A stretch of 64,000 bases of DNA from Peribacillus muralis (GCF_001439925.1 NZ_LMBV01000012.1:1-64000), one strand, 5' to 3'; numbered from the stretch's first letter, positions 7,630-15,927 are shown. The notes: generated by a model from the letters alone, not told the origin. Numbers and translations are program-made.

Positions 7630-7953
7630 ATGTATATTGAATGGACGGAAAGAGCGGCAGGGAAAATAGCCGATAAGCTACAGGGACAAAAAGGACATTT
7701 GCAGTTGAAATATGATACGGATGGCTGTGGCTGTGTTGTAAGCGGTGTGACGGCGTTATGGCTGGTCAACGAACTTGAAGAAGGTAACGAAAAAGCGGAA
7801 ACGAACGGAATTCCTCTATATGTGGAGAAATCAAAAATGATTTTTCTCGATGAAGTCATGAAAATAGACTTTGTGCCGGAGGCGAACAGCTTTCAGTTAA
7901 AAAGCCCAAATCAAATCCTAAATCCGAGGATGAGCTTTTTTAATAAAATCTAA
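7630..7953 (+). CDS. yqkB: YqkB family HesB/IscA-like protein
   Basis: The protein has 107 residues, the same length as B. subtilis YqkB. It carries an IscA/HesB-like fold with the central YDTDGCGCVVSGV, whose paired Cys could bind iron or an Fe-S cluster. The family lacks the canonical C-terminal CGCG of true A-type carriers, so a direct Fe-S assembly role is unproven. I choose the ATG at 7630 because GGGAGG lies 8 bases upstream; a longer in-frame extension has no ribosome site. It is convergent with yqkD. Confidence 0.8.
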   Translation: MYIEWTERAAGKIADKLQGQKGHLQLKYDTDGCGCVVSGVTALWLVNELEEGNEKAETNGIPLYVEKSKMIFLDEVMKIDFVPEANSFQLKSPNQILNPRMSFFNKI

Positions 7954-7954
7954 A

Positions 7955-7981
7955 AAAGAGGGTATCCAAGATACCCTCTTT
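7955..7981. terminator. bidirectional terminator between yqkB and yqkD
   Basis: A 12-base stem AAAGAGGGTATC/GATACCCTCTTT with a 3-base loop. A residues on one side and T residues on the other serve both convergent genes. Confidence 0.85.
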
Positions 7982-7989
7982 AACTCTCC

Positions 7990-8889
7990 TCAAACTAGTT
8001 TGAGGAACTGATCGATTTGAGCTTCATATTCTTGCGGATTTTCATTATAAGATTGTGCGTGGGCCCCTTTTTTAGCGATGTACAGCTGCTTTGGGCCCTC
8101 TTTTGCTGCATATAATTCCATCGTCATCGAAGCGGGGATAAAGCTGTCGTTCTCACTATGGATGAAGAGCACGGGACTGCGGATGTTTTTCATATAATCG
8201 ATCGGGGACACTTCATTGGTCCAATATCCGTCACGGAATTTGATGAATAGACGCCCAAGCGGAAACACGGTCCAAGAGGGAAGACGAATTTCCTCTTTAA
8301 GCTGGTATTTAATCTGATCCTCGAAATTTGAAAATGGACAGTCGGCAATATAAAAATCAGCACCATCTTCAAGCATACCGGCATATAAAAGCAGAGTTGC
8401 GGCCCCCATCGATTCCCCATGGATGCCAATATGCAGATCGGGACCTTTACGTCGTTTCAATTCAGCGATAACGGCCTTCAGGTCGAATTTTTCATAATAT
8501 CCATAACTGCTCGTCTTGCCACCGGAATCCCCGTGACGGCGATGGTCATAAATGATGGCATTGAAGCCCCGCTTAAGAAAAATATTCATATACTTAATCG
8601 AATTGACTTTGTTCTCCGTCACCCCATGCGAGATGACGACCCACTTCTTGGTTTCATGCGGTTCGACAAACAAGCATTTCAAGGAATAACCTGAGGATGA
8701 GGATATCCAAATTTCCGTTTTAGGCAGATTATCAAAATCCTCCCTGATTAGGCGTTTAGCCGTAATTTCACGATTATGGATAAAATCATCTTCCTTCTTC
8801 TTCATGTACATGATCCGATTGGAAAAATAAATGCCGACGCCGATGATGTAGGTTAAAATTCCAGCTAGTGCAAACCACCATTTCTTCAT
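7990..8889 (-). CDS. yqkD: YqkD-like membrane-anchored alpha/beta hydrolase
   Basis: The protein has 299 residues. One N-terminal hydrophobic segment (about residues 4-26) is followed by an alpha/beta-hydrolase domain. The nucleophile elbow is GIHGESMGAA, the oxyanion region is VVISHGVTENK, the acid is in LFIHSENDSFIP and the catalytic His is in KGAHAQSY. The substrate is unknown; relatives are esterases or peptidases acting at the membrane. GAGGAGG precedes the ATG. Its place beside yqkB and yqkE matches B. subtilis. Confidence 0.85.
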   Translation of the reverse strand: MKKWWFALAGILTYIIGVGIYFSNRIMYMKKKEDDFIHNREITAKRLIREDFDNLPKTEIWISSSSGYSLKCLFVEPHETKKWVVISHGVTENKVNSIKYMNIFLKRGFNAIIYDHRRHGDSGGKTSSYGYYEKFDLKAVIAELKRRKGPDLHIGIHGESMGAATLLLYAGMLEDGADFYIADCPFSNFEDQIKYQLKEEIRLPSWTVFPLGRLFIKFRDGYWTNEVSPIDYMKNIRSPVLFIHSENDSFIPASMTMELYAAKEGPKQLYIAKKGAHAQSYNENPQEYEAQIDQFLKLV

Positions 8890-8979
8890 GAGGGTCCTCC
8901 TCGTTTGATTTTCTTTATTTTACCATGAGGGAAGTGGGCAAACACAGTCTGAAAAATGTAACGGGGAAAACGGCAATCG

Positions 8980-8988
8980 TGATATAAT
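8980..8988 (+). promoter_or_regulatory. yqkE: extended -10 promoter of yqkE
   Basis: TGATATAAT fits an extended -10 (TGnTATAAT), about 30 bases upstream of the AGGAGG ribosome site of yqkE. No good -35 hexamer is visible at the expected distance. Confidence 0.5.
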
Positions 8989-9020
8989 CATCTCATAATA
9001 AGGGCCAGGAGGTTTTAAGG

Positions 9021-9281
9021 ATGAAAAAGAAACAGCCACGAAAGCAAAATCCAAGTAAAAACCAAGAGAAAGATTCATCATCATTGAAACTTGGCGATAT
9101 GCTCAATCAAGATATCATGACCCAGCTTCGTCAAAAGCAAAAAGAACTGAATGAGGCCGAAGGAGAGAAAAAGGCCGCGGAAGAAGAAAAAAAACGCGCA
9201 GAAAGAAAGCAGCGGGAGAAAAACAAATCATTCGAAGAGCTATTGGGCGAAAGCAATCTGAACTGGAAGAACTATAAATAG
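9021..9281 (+). CDS. yqkE: YqkE family small charged protein (DUF3886)
   Basis: The protein has 86 residues and is extremely rich in Lys, Glu and Gln, with a predicted coiled coil at about residues 28-70. It ends with the family hallmark SFEELLGESNLNWKNYK. AGGAGG lies 8 bases from the ATG. The function is unknown. It is syntenic with B. subtilis yqkD-yqkE-yqkF, although ohrR and ohr are inserted here before yqkF. Confidence 0.85.
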   Translation: MKKKQPRKQNPSKNQEKDSSSLKLGDMLNQDIMTQLRQKQKELNEAEGEKKAAEEEKKRAERKQREKNKSFEELLGESNLNWKNYK

Positions 9282-9403
9282 AGACAAAATTGGGACTTTT
9301 TAAACGGAAAGAGCTATACTCCTTTATTTTATAAATCAGAACGATTATAGTAAAGGTAAGTTTGATTGGGTGAAGATCGGACGGACTACGACTAGCTGGT
9401 GAT

Positions 9404-9844
9404 ATGATGCAAGGTAAAATAGAAAATGTGCTGGAAAACCAATTGTGTTTCCTGCTATATGCAAGTTCAAGGGAAATGACAAAAAAATATAAACCGCTGC
9501 TTGATAAGCTTGAAGTGACATACCCCCAATATCTCGTCCTTCTCCTGCTGTGGGAACAGGATACCCTCACAGTCAAGAAACTAGGGGAGCTGCTTGCCCT
9601 TGATTCAGGAACGCTTACCCCGATGTTGAAACGAATGGAGCAGAATGGTTTGATTGTCCGTGAACGTTCCACTCAAGATGAACGTTCCGTCATGATTTTG
9701 CTGACTGAAAAGGGACGCGGCTTGCAGGCGGAGGCCTGCTTCATTCCCGACCGCATTTCAGCTATATCAGGCGAAGATAAGCGGATGGTCGAGGACTTGA
9801 AAGCTTCGTTGCTCCAACTATTGAAAACATTACAGCAGTTTTAA
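9404..9844 (+). CDS. ohrR: OhrR, organic-peroxide-sensing MarR repressor
   Basis: The protein is about 146 residues with a winged helix-turn-helix of MarR type (LTVKKLGELLALDSGTLTPM, then the wing RSTQDERSVMILLTEKG). The single reactive Cys is near the N-terminus in LENQLCFLLYASSREM, as in one-Cys OhrR proteins where peroxide oxidation releases DNA. There is a second Cys (EACFIP) in the C-terminal part. Two ATG codons (9404 and 9407) are possible, with a poor ribosome site. It is convergent with its expected target ohr. Confidence 0.9.
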   Translation: MMQGKIENVLENQLCFLLYASSREMTKKYKPLLDKLEVTYPQYLVLLLLWEQDTLTVKKLGELLALDSGTLTPMLKRMEQNGLIVRERSTQDERSVMILLTEKGRGLQAEACFIPDRISAISGEDKRMVEDLKASLLQLLKTLQQF

Positions 9845-9846
9845 AG

Positions 9847-9884
9847 AAAAACGCTTCGGGTGAAGTTTCACCCGAAGCGTTTTT
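9847..9884. terminator. bidirectional terminator between ohrR and ohr
   Basis: A perfect 18-base stem (AAAAACGCTTCGGGTGAA and complement) with a 2-base loop. A and T runs at the ends serve both convergent genes. Confidence 0.9.
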
Positions 9885-9894
9885 GTTGTCAGAA

Positions 9895-10320
9895 TTAATC
9901 TACATCGACCTCAATCGTGACGTCAACATTGCCATTGATTGCTTTTGAATAAGGACACATTTGATGTGCTTTATGAACAAGGGCTTCAAACGTCTCTTTA
10001 TCGATTCCCGATCCTTTCACAGCTAAGGTGACAGCCAAGCTGTACTGATGCATCTCACCCATCAATAAACTGACGCTGGCAGTGACCTTTGAATCGAATG
10101 AAACACGTTCGACTTTACCGACTGCTTGCAAAGCACTATCGAAACAAGCCGCATATCCAGCCGCAAAAAGCTGTTCAGGATTGGTTGCTTCAGGCATTTG
10201 TTTAGCCCTTGGCGTTCCAGGCATCGCGATATCAACCGTAAAGTTACCATCTGCAGAAATGGCCGTTCCTTCTCTTCCGCCATCAACCGTTACCGACGTT
10301 GTAAATAATGTTTTAGTCAT
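9895..10320 (-). CDS. ohr: organic hydroperoxide resistance protein Ohr
   Basis: The protein has 141 residues, normal for Ohr/OsmC peroxidases. The two catalytic Cys are in AAGYAACFDSAL and HQMCPYSKA, and the conserved Arg is in PGTPRAKQ. It reduces organic peroxides using lipoyl-type thiols. The start at 10320 is set by AAGGAG 9 bases upstream; a longer reading frame to 10395 is unsupported. Upstream lies an OhrR-like palindrome. Confidence 0.95.
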   Translation of the reverse strand: MTKTLFTTSVTVDGGREGTAISADGNFTVDIAMPGTPRAKQMPEATNPEQLFAAGYAACFDSALQAVGKVERVSFDSKVTASVSLLMGEMHQYSLAVTLAVKGSGIDKETFEALVHKAHQMCPYSKAINGNVDVTIEVDVD

Positions 10321-10350
10321 TGTTTTTTTCTCCTTTATTTTTGCCTTTTT

Positions 10351-10372
10351 AATTGTGCACAACTGAATTGTA
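10351..10372 (-). promoter_or_regulatory. candidate OhrR operator of ohr
   Basis: On the minus strand TACAATT-C-AGTTGTG resembles the OhrR target TACAATT-N-AATTGTA, with five of seven positions kept in the second arm. It overlaps a second pseudo-palindrome AGTTGTGCACAATT. It lies about 40 bases upstream of the ohr start. Confidence 0.6.
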
Positions 10373-10465
10373 CAACATGTATTTAAGATTAGCAATAAAA
10401 AAGATTGGTTGAATGACTGTTTTTGACCAATGTTACAAAAAACGTGAACCTGCAGAAATCAAACG

Positions 10466-10510
10466 GAAAAAGGCTGCCCCTCCGTTGGATAAACGGAGAT
10501 GAGGCAGCCT
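10466..10510 (-). terminator. terminator of yqkF
   Basis: Nested stems AGGCTGCC/GGCAGCCT and CTCCGTT/AACGGAG are followed on the minus strand by TTTTTCCGTTT. It lies 16 bases past the yqkF stop codon. Confidence 0.85.
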
Positions 10511-10525
10511 GTTTGGTTTCATTTA

Positions 10526-11434
10526 TTAGTCGCGATGGCTTTCATACCGGCTCGCTTTGGTCAGCTGCTTCAAGATGTCAAGCTCGTTTTTTGACAAGGA
10601 AGGGCTGTTGGCGGCCTGGCAGTTTTCACGGAGCTGCTTTACTGAGCTTGCTCCTGGTACAACGGCAGCGACGCTTGAATGTGATAATACATATTGTAGC
10701 GCCGTTTCATTCAATTTTCGATCAGTTAGCTTGTCCTTTAATTGTGGAAGCAAATCCTTCAGTTCGTGATAGCTATAGTCAAGGTATCCATCCTCATTTG
10801 CCTTTTCAAGCATTTTCTCGCTAAGCAGACCTTTGGCAAGGGGACCGCGGGCGATGATGCTGATCTGTTTGCTTGCCAGAAGGGGCATCCACTCTTCAGG
10901 CCGGCGGTCAAGCAGACTATACTGCATCATTACGGAATCAAGCTCAGACGCTTCCATGAATCCCTTGATCACGTTCGGACGAATCGAGGAGATTCCATAA
11001 TGGCGAATATAGCCGCCTTTTTTTAAATCTTCAAACGCTTCTACCGTTTCTTCGATATTGTCTGAAGTCGTGCCTCCATGCAGCTGATAGAGGTCGATAT
11101 AATCCGTTCCGAGCCGTTTTAAGCTATCTTTTACCGCCGCTTTAATATACGTGGCGGAAGGGTCCCAGGACCAGGAATCTTTTTTTTCATTCCAACGGTT
11201 TCCGACCTTGGTGGCTATGTAGACCTGTTCGCGCACCGACTTTAAGTTCCTTCCGACGATTTCTTCATTCACACCGAAATCATACAGATCTGCAGTATCA
11301 AAATAGTTGATTCCTTCATCTAAAGCGGTTTGGATGATTTCGGATGCCTGTTTTTCATCAGACCCCAATGACATGCAACCGAGCCCGATTTCAGAAACGA
11401 GCAACTCTGAATGACCAAGTCTGCGTTTTTTCAT
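10526..11434 (-). CDS. yqkF: aldo/keto reductase YqkF
   Basis: A (beta/alpha)8 NADPH-dependent oxidoreductase of about 302 residues. The catalytic tetrad is visible: Asp and Tyr in NYFDTADLYDFG, Lys in IATKVG and His in LYQLHGG. The late VVPGASSVKQL binds the nucleotide phosphate. The ATG at 11434 has AGGGAG 10 bases upstream; a GTG at 11443 is too close to it. The physiological carbonyl substrate is unknown. Confidence 0.9.
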   Translation of the reverse strand: MKKRRLGHSELLVSEIGLGCMSLGSDEKQASEIIQTALDEGINYFDTADLYDFGVNEEIVGRNLKSVREQVYIATKVGNRWNEKKDSWSWDPSATYIKAAVKDSLKRLGTDYIDLYQLHGGTTSDNIEETVEAFEDLKKGGYIRHYGISSIRPNVIKGFMEASELDSVMMQYSLLDRRPEEWMPLLASKQISIIARGPLAKGLLSEKMLEKANEDGYLDYSYHELKDLLPQLKDKLTDRKLNETALQYVLSHSSVAAVVPGASSVKQLRENCQAANSPSLSKNELDILKQLTKASRYESHRD

Positions 11435-11492
11435 AGTATCCACTCTCCCTTTACGTTCATTGTAAAGGAGAAATTCATTTCACTCAAAGAAT

Positions 11493-11654
11493 TCACTTGA
11501 TCCGCTTTAAAGGAGTGGGAGGAACCTGATTGTGGTTGTCGGCAATCCAATCATTGATATAGACATATTGATCTTGCAATTGTTTTAATTTTTGCATGAT
11601 TTCCCAGCTTTTTCCGGATAAAGTAACGCTTTTTTCCAAAACATAAATCTTCAT
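11493..11654 (-). CDS. mciZ: MciZ, mother-cell inhibitor of FtsZ
   Basis: A 53-residue peptide with a GGAGGG ribosome site. It shares with B. subtilis MciZ the pattern of a basic or hydrophobic N-terminus, then GKSWEIMQKLK, then YVYINDWI. B. subtilis MciZ is 40 residues and ends soon after the DWI motif, so this one has an extra tail of about 12 residues (NHNQVPPTPLKR). It sits between yqkF and nudF exactly as in B. subtilis. MciZ caps FtsZ filaments in the mother cell. A sigma-E-type promoter lies upstream, matching the known mother-cell expression. Confidence 0.85.
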   Translation of the reverse strand: MKIYVLEKSVTLSGKSWEIMQKLKQLQDQYVYINDWIADNHNQVPPTPLKRIK

Positions 11655-11683
11655 AAAATCGCCCTCCATCTCTATTATGGTAA

Positions 11684-11712
11684 AATGTATGAGAAATCAT
11701 GCTGCAATTAGA
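11684..11712 (-). promoter_or_regulatory. mciZ: sigma-E-type promoter of mciZ
   Basis: On the minus strand, TCTAATT, a 14-base spacer, then CATACATT, a perfect match to the sigma-E -10 CATACAHT. The -35 matches KMATATT at five of seven positions. It overlaps the 5' leader of the divergent nudF gene. Confidence 0.7.
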
Positions 11713-11729
11713 ACAGAGGAGTGTTCAGG

Positions 11730-12281
11730 ATGAAAAAATTTGAAGAAAAAACGCTGTCTTCGGAAAAAATCTTCACAGGAAGGATAATCAGCCTGCAAGT
11801 GGATGAGGTCGAGCTTCCTGATGGAAAAACGGGTAAACGTGAAATAGTCAAACATCCAGGCGCGGTTGCCATCATAGCTCTTACGGCAGAAAATAAAATC
11901 ATCATGGTTGAACAGTATCGTAAAGCGCTGGAAAGAAGCTTGATCGAAATCCCTGCCGGAAAGCTTGAAAAAGGGGAAGAGCCGATTCTATCGGCAGAAC
12001 GGGAGCTGGAAGAAGAGACAGGATATGAATGCGAAAAAATGGAGCATATCATCTCTTTTTATACGTCGCCAGGTTTTGCTGATGAATTGGTCCATCTATA
12101 TGTGGCCCACAATTTAAAGAAGAAAGAAAATGCCGCACCCTTGGATGAAGATGAATTTGTCGAGCTGATTGAACTTACATTGGAGGAAGCCCAAAGCTAC
12201 TTGCTTGAAGGGAAAATCCAGGATGCCAAAACGGCATATGCCGTTCAATATCTTCTGCTGAAACAGGCGATGAATTCTTAA
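11730..12281 (+). CDS. nudF: ADP-ribose pyrophosphatase NudF
   Basis: A Nudix hydrolase of 183 residues that splits ADP-ribose to AMP and ribose 5-phosphate. The Nudix box runs from GKLEKGEEPILSAE to RELEEETGYE with the metal-binding REXXEE core. EIPAGKLE and the downstream SPGFADE loop are typical of the ADP-ribose subgroup. The ATG at 11730 has AGAGGAG 8 bases upstream. The next gene starts one base after its stop codon, indicating co-transcription. Confidence 0.95.
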   Translation: MKKFEEKTLSSEKIFTGRIISLQVDEVELPDGKTGKREIVKHPGAVAIIALTAENKIIMVEQYRKALERSLIEIPAGKLEKGEEPILSAERELEEETGYECEKMEHIISFYTSPGFADELVHLYVAHNLKKKENAAPLDEDEFVELIELTLEEAQSYLLEGKIQDAKTAYAVQYLLLKQAMNS

Positions 12282-13460
12282 ATGAAACAGTTTTACGCGG
12301 ATCTCCATATCCATATAGGCAGGACGAGAAGCGGGAAGGCCGTGAAAATAACCGGTGCCAGAACGTTAACCTTCAGCAACGTCCTGCAGGTGGCGAGTGA
12401 GAGGAAGGGCCTTGATTTAATTGGGATCATCGATTGCCACTCGCCAGAAATCATCGAAGAGATTGAAGCGGCAATTTTGGATGGGGAAATCATCGAGAAG
12501 TGCGAAGGCGGTCTTCTGTACAAAAATACGACGATCATTCCGGGATCGGAGATTGAAATTTATGATCACAATTGCAATGGACCCATCCATGTTCTATCCT
12601 ACTTCCCCAGCTTAAAGGCGATGAAGGAATTCTCCACATGGATGAGCGGCCATGTTAAAAATATCACATTAAGTTCGCAAAGAATTTATTGTGATGGCAG
12701 GACGCTGCAAAAAATCGTAAAGTCACTTGGCGGCCTATTCATCCCAGCCCATGTTTTCACCCCGTTCAAAAGCTTATATGGGAAAGGGGTTCAATCCAGC
12801 CTGACGGAAGTATTCGATCCAGGGCTAATTGATGCCATCGAGCTTGGACTAAGCGCGGATACAAAGATGGTCAAGAATATCGCTGAGCTGGAGTCGTATG
12901 CATTCGTGACGAACTCCGATGCACATTCGCTTGGGAAAATCGCTCGGGAATATCAAAAAATCCAGCTTGAGGAACCAAGCTTCGCTGAGCTGGAAAAAGC
13001 GCTTCACGAAAAAGAAAATCGTAAAGTGATCGCCAATTATGGATTGAATCCCTTATTGGGGAAATATCATCAAACCGTATGTTCAGCATGTTTCCACCAA
13101 GTATTGAACATAAGTGGGCCATGTAGCGCATGCGGGAATAAATCCATCATAAAAGGGGTATCCTCCCGCATCCAGGAACTGTCGATAGTAAAAATGGATG
13201 GAGAATACAAACGGGAAAGACCGCCATATATCCATCAAGTGCCACTCGACTTCATCCCTGGATTGGGACCTAAATCCATGGAAAAACTGCTGGAGGCATT
13301 TGGCACCGAAATGAACATCCTTCATGACGTTACCCTTGAACAGCTTAAGGAAATTGTCCATGATAAATTGGCCGGCTACATCGATGCAGCCAGGAAAGGG
13401 ACGCTTATCTTTGAAGCAGGGGGCGGAGGAAAATACGGAAAGGTCAAAAAGGAAAGCTGA
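12282..13460 (+). CDS. EndoQ-like PHP-domain DNA repair endonuclease
   Basis: The protein has 392 residues. An N-terminal PHP domain has metal-binding motifs (FYADLHIHIGRT, IIDCHSPE, HVLSYF, PAHVFTP, TNSDAHS). It is followed by a zinc finger (CSACFH with CSACG, about residues 268-288) and a helix-hairpin-helix (FIPGLGPKSMEKLLEAFG). This order is that of endonuclease Q, which nicks 5' of deaminated bases and abasic sites. It follows nudF directly, as the yqxK-type gene does in related Bacillus. Confidence 0.85.
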   Translation: MKQFYADLHIHIGRTRSGKAVKITGARTLTFSNVLQVASERKGLDLIGIIDCHSPEIIEEIEAAILDGEIIEKCEGGLLYKNTTIIPGSEIEIYDHNCNGPIHVLSYFPSLKAMKEFSTWMSGHVKNITLSSQRIYCDGRTLQKIVKSLGGLFIPAHVFTPFKSLYGKGVQSSLTEVFDPGLIDAIELGLSADTKMVKNIAELESYAFVTNSDAHSLGKIAREYQKIQLEEPSFAELEKALHEKENRKVIANYGLNPLLGKYHQTVCSACFHQVLNISGPCSACGNKSIIKGVSSRIQELSIVKMDGEYKRERPPYIHQVPLDFIPGLGPKSMEKLLEAFGTEMNILHDVTLEQLKEIVHDKLAGYIDAARKGTLIFEAGGGGKYGKVKKES

Positions 13461-13529
13461 AGAGCGCTGGGCAAAAAAACTGACAGATGAGTAAGTGCCA
13501 TTTTTTCAAAAAAGCTAGGCAACCTGAAG

Positions 13530-13567
13530 GAGGTGCTGTCTGTATTGTGCAGGCGGCATCTTTTTTA
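13530..13567 (+). terminator. terminator of the nudF-endoQ unit
   Basis: The stem AGGTGCTGTCTG with CAGGCGGCATCT pairs with several G-U pairs and is followed by TTTTTT. Confidence 0.75.
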
Positions 13568-13611
13568 GATTTCGCTGTCCTTGATTGAAACATAACGGTG
13601 TTGACAAACAA

Positions 13612-13674
13612 AAACACGAGTCGAGCACCAAACTCACGAGGAAAGTACCAAATCCAAGAGTGAAAAAACGAAAT
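13612..13674. repeat. degenerate ~20-bp tandem repeat of the CTCGCGAGTAA family
   Basis: Three units of about 20 bases are recognisable (CACGAGTCGAGCACCA, then AACTCACGAGGAAAGTACCA, then AATCCAAGAGTGAAAAAACG). They resemble the longer array at 21058-21280. The rest of the 13461-13811 interval holds two terminators and nothing else recognisable. Confidence 0.4.
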
Positions 13675-13728
13675 ATGATCTAGCGCAGAAGTGCAGTGGA
13701 ATTAAACATTTTCTTATTATAAACAAAA

Positions 13729-13781
13729 GTACCCTTCAGGATGGACTTTTCAACGAGTCCATTCCATAGGGTGCTTTTTTT
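13729..13781. terminator. bidirectional terminator beside the GNAT gene
   Basis: An imperfect stem of about 19 bases (AGTACCCT...GGACT with AGTCC...AGGGTGCT) is flanked by TTTTTTT on the right and a T-rich tract on the minus strand. It lies 30 bases past the stop codon of the leftward GNAT gene. Confidence 0.75.
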
Positions 13782-13811
13782 AGAGATTGCTAAGCTTTTC
13801 CAGGGCATTTT

Positions 13812-14375
13812 TTAATTTGTCGTTTTGGCATAGACCGAGGTGCTCCGCAATTCCTTGCCATCTGCACTAAGGCTGTCATTATGCAAAATTCCTTCAAGCG
13901 TATACCCTAGCTTCTCGGGAATACGTTTGCTGGCTATATTAGTGGGATCACAGCGAATTTCAACTCGCTTCGCTCCATAATGGTCAAATGCAAACTTTGT
14001 CAACGTTTCTATCGCCTCCGTTATGTACCCTTCTTTACAGTACCTCGTATCAATCCAATAGCCGATTTCGAATTTAGGGATATCCCAATTAATACGATGC
14101 AGGCCGGTTGAACCGATGAACTGGTCGTCTTCTTTCCTATAAATGAGCAGCCTGATATCCTCTTTTAAGATAAAGTCCGCGCAGGATTTCAGAACGTTTC
14201 GTTCAGAAATATCGACTGAAGCCTCCTGATGAGCGAATGGCAGCCAGCGTTTAAGTTCTCGTTCAGAATGGATAATGGCTTCGTAGACATCAAGGCCATC
14301 GCCTGGCTGACAAGGCCTTAAATATAATCGCGGCGTTTCGATTTTTTTTGGGAAATCCATTAATATCGCTTTCAT
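13812..14375 (-). CDS. GNAT acetyltransferase, RimJ/RimL-like
   Basis: The protein has 187 residues. N-terminal IETPRLYLRPCQPGDG is the classic RimJ/RimL opening. The acetyl-CoA part contains FEIGYWIDTRYCKEGYITEAI and the late RCDPTNIASKRIPEKLGYTLEG. The R/Q-X-X-G-X-G/A loop is replaced by YCKEGYIT. GGAGGT lies 6 bases upstream of the ATG. The substrate is unknown; relatives acetylate ribosomal proteins, other N-termini or small amines. It is not part of the B. subtilis order here, so it is likely an insertion before spoIIM. Confidence 0.8.
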   Translation of the reverse strand: MKAILMDFPKKIETPRLYLRPCQPGDGLDVYEAIIHSERELKRWLPFAHQEASVDISERNVLKSCADFILKEDIRLLIYRKEDDQFIGSTGLHRINWDIPKFEIGYWIDTRYCKEGYITEAIETLTKFAFDHYGAKRVEIRCDPTNIASKRIPEKLGYTLEGILHNDSLSADGKELRSTSVYAKTTN

Positions 14376-14460
14376 AATCTACCTCCATCCCATAATTATG
14401 GGAAATTATAACATGAATTCAAGTTCAGGTGTTCCGTTAGAAGAGAGAAAAGTTTTCTTA

Positions 14461-14489
14461 GCATAAATGAGAGAGTGAAAACATAGATT
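14461..14489 (+). promoter_or_regulatory. spoIIM: sigma-E-type promoter of spoIIM
   Basis: GCATAAA, a 14-base spacer, then CATAGATT. It matches KMATA in the -35 and seven of eight bases of CATACAHT in the -10. The start codon is about 30 bases downstream of the -10. Confidence 0.7.
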
Positions 14490-14517
14490 CTAGTAAGCGG
14501 AGTTGGGAGGATGAAAG

Positions 14518-15165
14518 ATGAAAAAAAAATCTGTCGTACAAAATGCCGTAATGAAACATATTAACGAACATTCCTCATTATATGTTTTTATCACTGTGCT
14601 TTTTTTGATGGGTGTCATTTTTGGTGCGGTTCTGGTGAACAGTTTAAGCTTTACCCAAAAGGAGGACTTGTTCTATTATTTATCGCAATTCTTCGGACAA
14701 GTATCCAAAGGTGAATTTGCCTCTTCGCATGATATGTTCAGCCAAAGTATCATGCATAACATAAGATATATCGGCTTCATCTGGATACTTGGGATTTCGG
14801 TCATCGGTTTGCCGGTCATTTTAGTTTTGTTATTTATAAAAGGAATGGTAGTCGGATTCACAGTCGGTTTTTTGGTCAACCAAATGGGATGGAGTGGGTT
14901 CTTATTATCATTCGTCTCCATTTTGCCCCAAAATATCTTCATCGTGCCGATCTTTATCGTGATAACGGTCCTTGCGGTTTCTCTATCAATGAAAATGATC
15001 AGCCGGATTTTCCTTAAGCAGGTCCGTGAGCCGCTGAAGCCAATCATATCAAGATACATTTTCTCATTGGTCCTGTCTGGTTTGTTTTTGATAACAGCTG
15101 CTGCATTCGAAGCGTACCTATCACCTTCCTTAATGAAAAATGTCGTGAGTTTATTAGGTCATTGA
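14518..15165 (+). CDS. spoIIM: stage II sporulation protein M
   Basis: A membrane protein of 215 residues with about five hydrophobic segments. It carries the DUF95/SpoIIM hallmark motifs FLLSFVSILPQNIFIVP and GMVVGFTVGFLV. SpoIIM works with SpoIID and SpoIIP in the mother cell to remodel septal peptidoglycan and drive engulfment. GGGAGG lies 7 bases upstream of the ATG. The sigma-E-type promoter fits its known mother-cell timing. Confidence 0.95.
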   Translation: MKKKSVVQNAVMKHINEHSSLYVFITVLFLMGVIFGAVLVNSLSFTQKEDLFYYLSQFFGQVSKGEFASSHDMFSQSIMHNIRYIGFIWILGISVIGLPVILVLLFIKGMVVGFTVGFLVNQMGWSGFLLSFVSILPQNIFIVPIFIVITVLAVSLSMKMISRIFLKQVREPLKPIISRYIFSLVLSGLFLITAAAFEAYLSPSLMKNVVSLLGH

Positions 15166-15216
15166 CGGAAAATTGCTGTTCAAGCAAATTTTTTTATCAT
15201 TAACAAGAAATCTATT

Positions 15217-15244
15217 TTGACAGTTTTCCCTCATTTGATATAAT
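15217..15244 (+). promoter_or_regulatory. fur: sigma-A promoter of fur
   Basis: The consensus -35 TTGACA and consensus -10 TATAAT are separated by 16 bases, 35 bases upstream of the fur ATG. Confidence 0.85.
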
Positions 15245-15278
15245 GGATAAGATAGCGGCGCGGGAGGGAATATTAGGT

Positions 15279-15743
15279 ATGGAAATAGAAAACAGAATCG
15301 ATAGGATAAAAAAGCAGTTGCACTCGTCCAGCTACAAATTAACGCCTCAGCGAGAAGCGACCGTCCGCGTTTTACTTGAGCATGAAGAGGATCATTTAAG
15401 CGCAGAAGACGTTTACCTCCTTGTCAAAGAAAAGTCGCCGGAAATTGGATTGGCAACAGTATACCGTACGCTAGAGTTGCTGACTGAATTGAAAATAGTG
15501 GATAAAATTAACTTTGGAGACGGGGTTTCCCGTTATGATTTAAGACAAGAAGGAGCTGCGCATTTCCATCATCATCTTGTTTGTGTGGAATGTGGTGCGG
15601 TGGATGAGATCCAGGAAGACTTACTTGAAGACGTAGAAGCCATCGTTGAACGTGATTGGAACTTCAAGATAAAAGATCATAGATTAACCTTTCATGGCAT
15701 TTGTCATCGTTGTCATGATAAACAAGAAAATAAAGGTGAATGA
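15279..15743 (+). CDS. fur: ferric uptake regulator Fur
   Basis: The protein has 154 residues, near-identical in pattern to B. subtilis Fur from NRIDRIKKQLHSSSYKLTPQ onward. The winged helix contains IGLATVYRTLELL. Metal sites include AAHFHHHLVCVECGAVDEI and the second zinc Cys pair HGICHRCHD. With ferrous iron it represses iron-uptake genes. The ATG at 15279 is chosen although GGAGG is about 11 bases away; an upstream in-frame ATG at 15243 overlaps the -10 element and is unlikely. Confidence 0.97.
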   Translation: MEIENRIDRIKKQLHSSSYKLTPQREATVRVLLEHEEDHLSAEDVYLLVKEKSPEIGLATVYRTLELLTELKIVDKINFGDGVSRYDLRQEGAAHFHHHLVCVECGAVDEIQEDLLEDVEAIVERDWNFKIKDHRLTFHGICHRCHDKQENKGE

Positions 15744-15927
15744 AGTCAGGCCTTTTCCATTTACTGGAGAAGGTTTTCTGCGTTTTAATGAGGCTCCACA
15801 CCTTTTCAATTAGTAGATTCCAGGTAAGGATATGGCGTTTTTTCCTTCCCTTTTTCGAAACACGTATAAAACTTGTCCTGTTGGGCATAGATTGATACAA
15901 GAGATCGAATGGGAGGGGAAGGATGAT

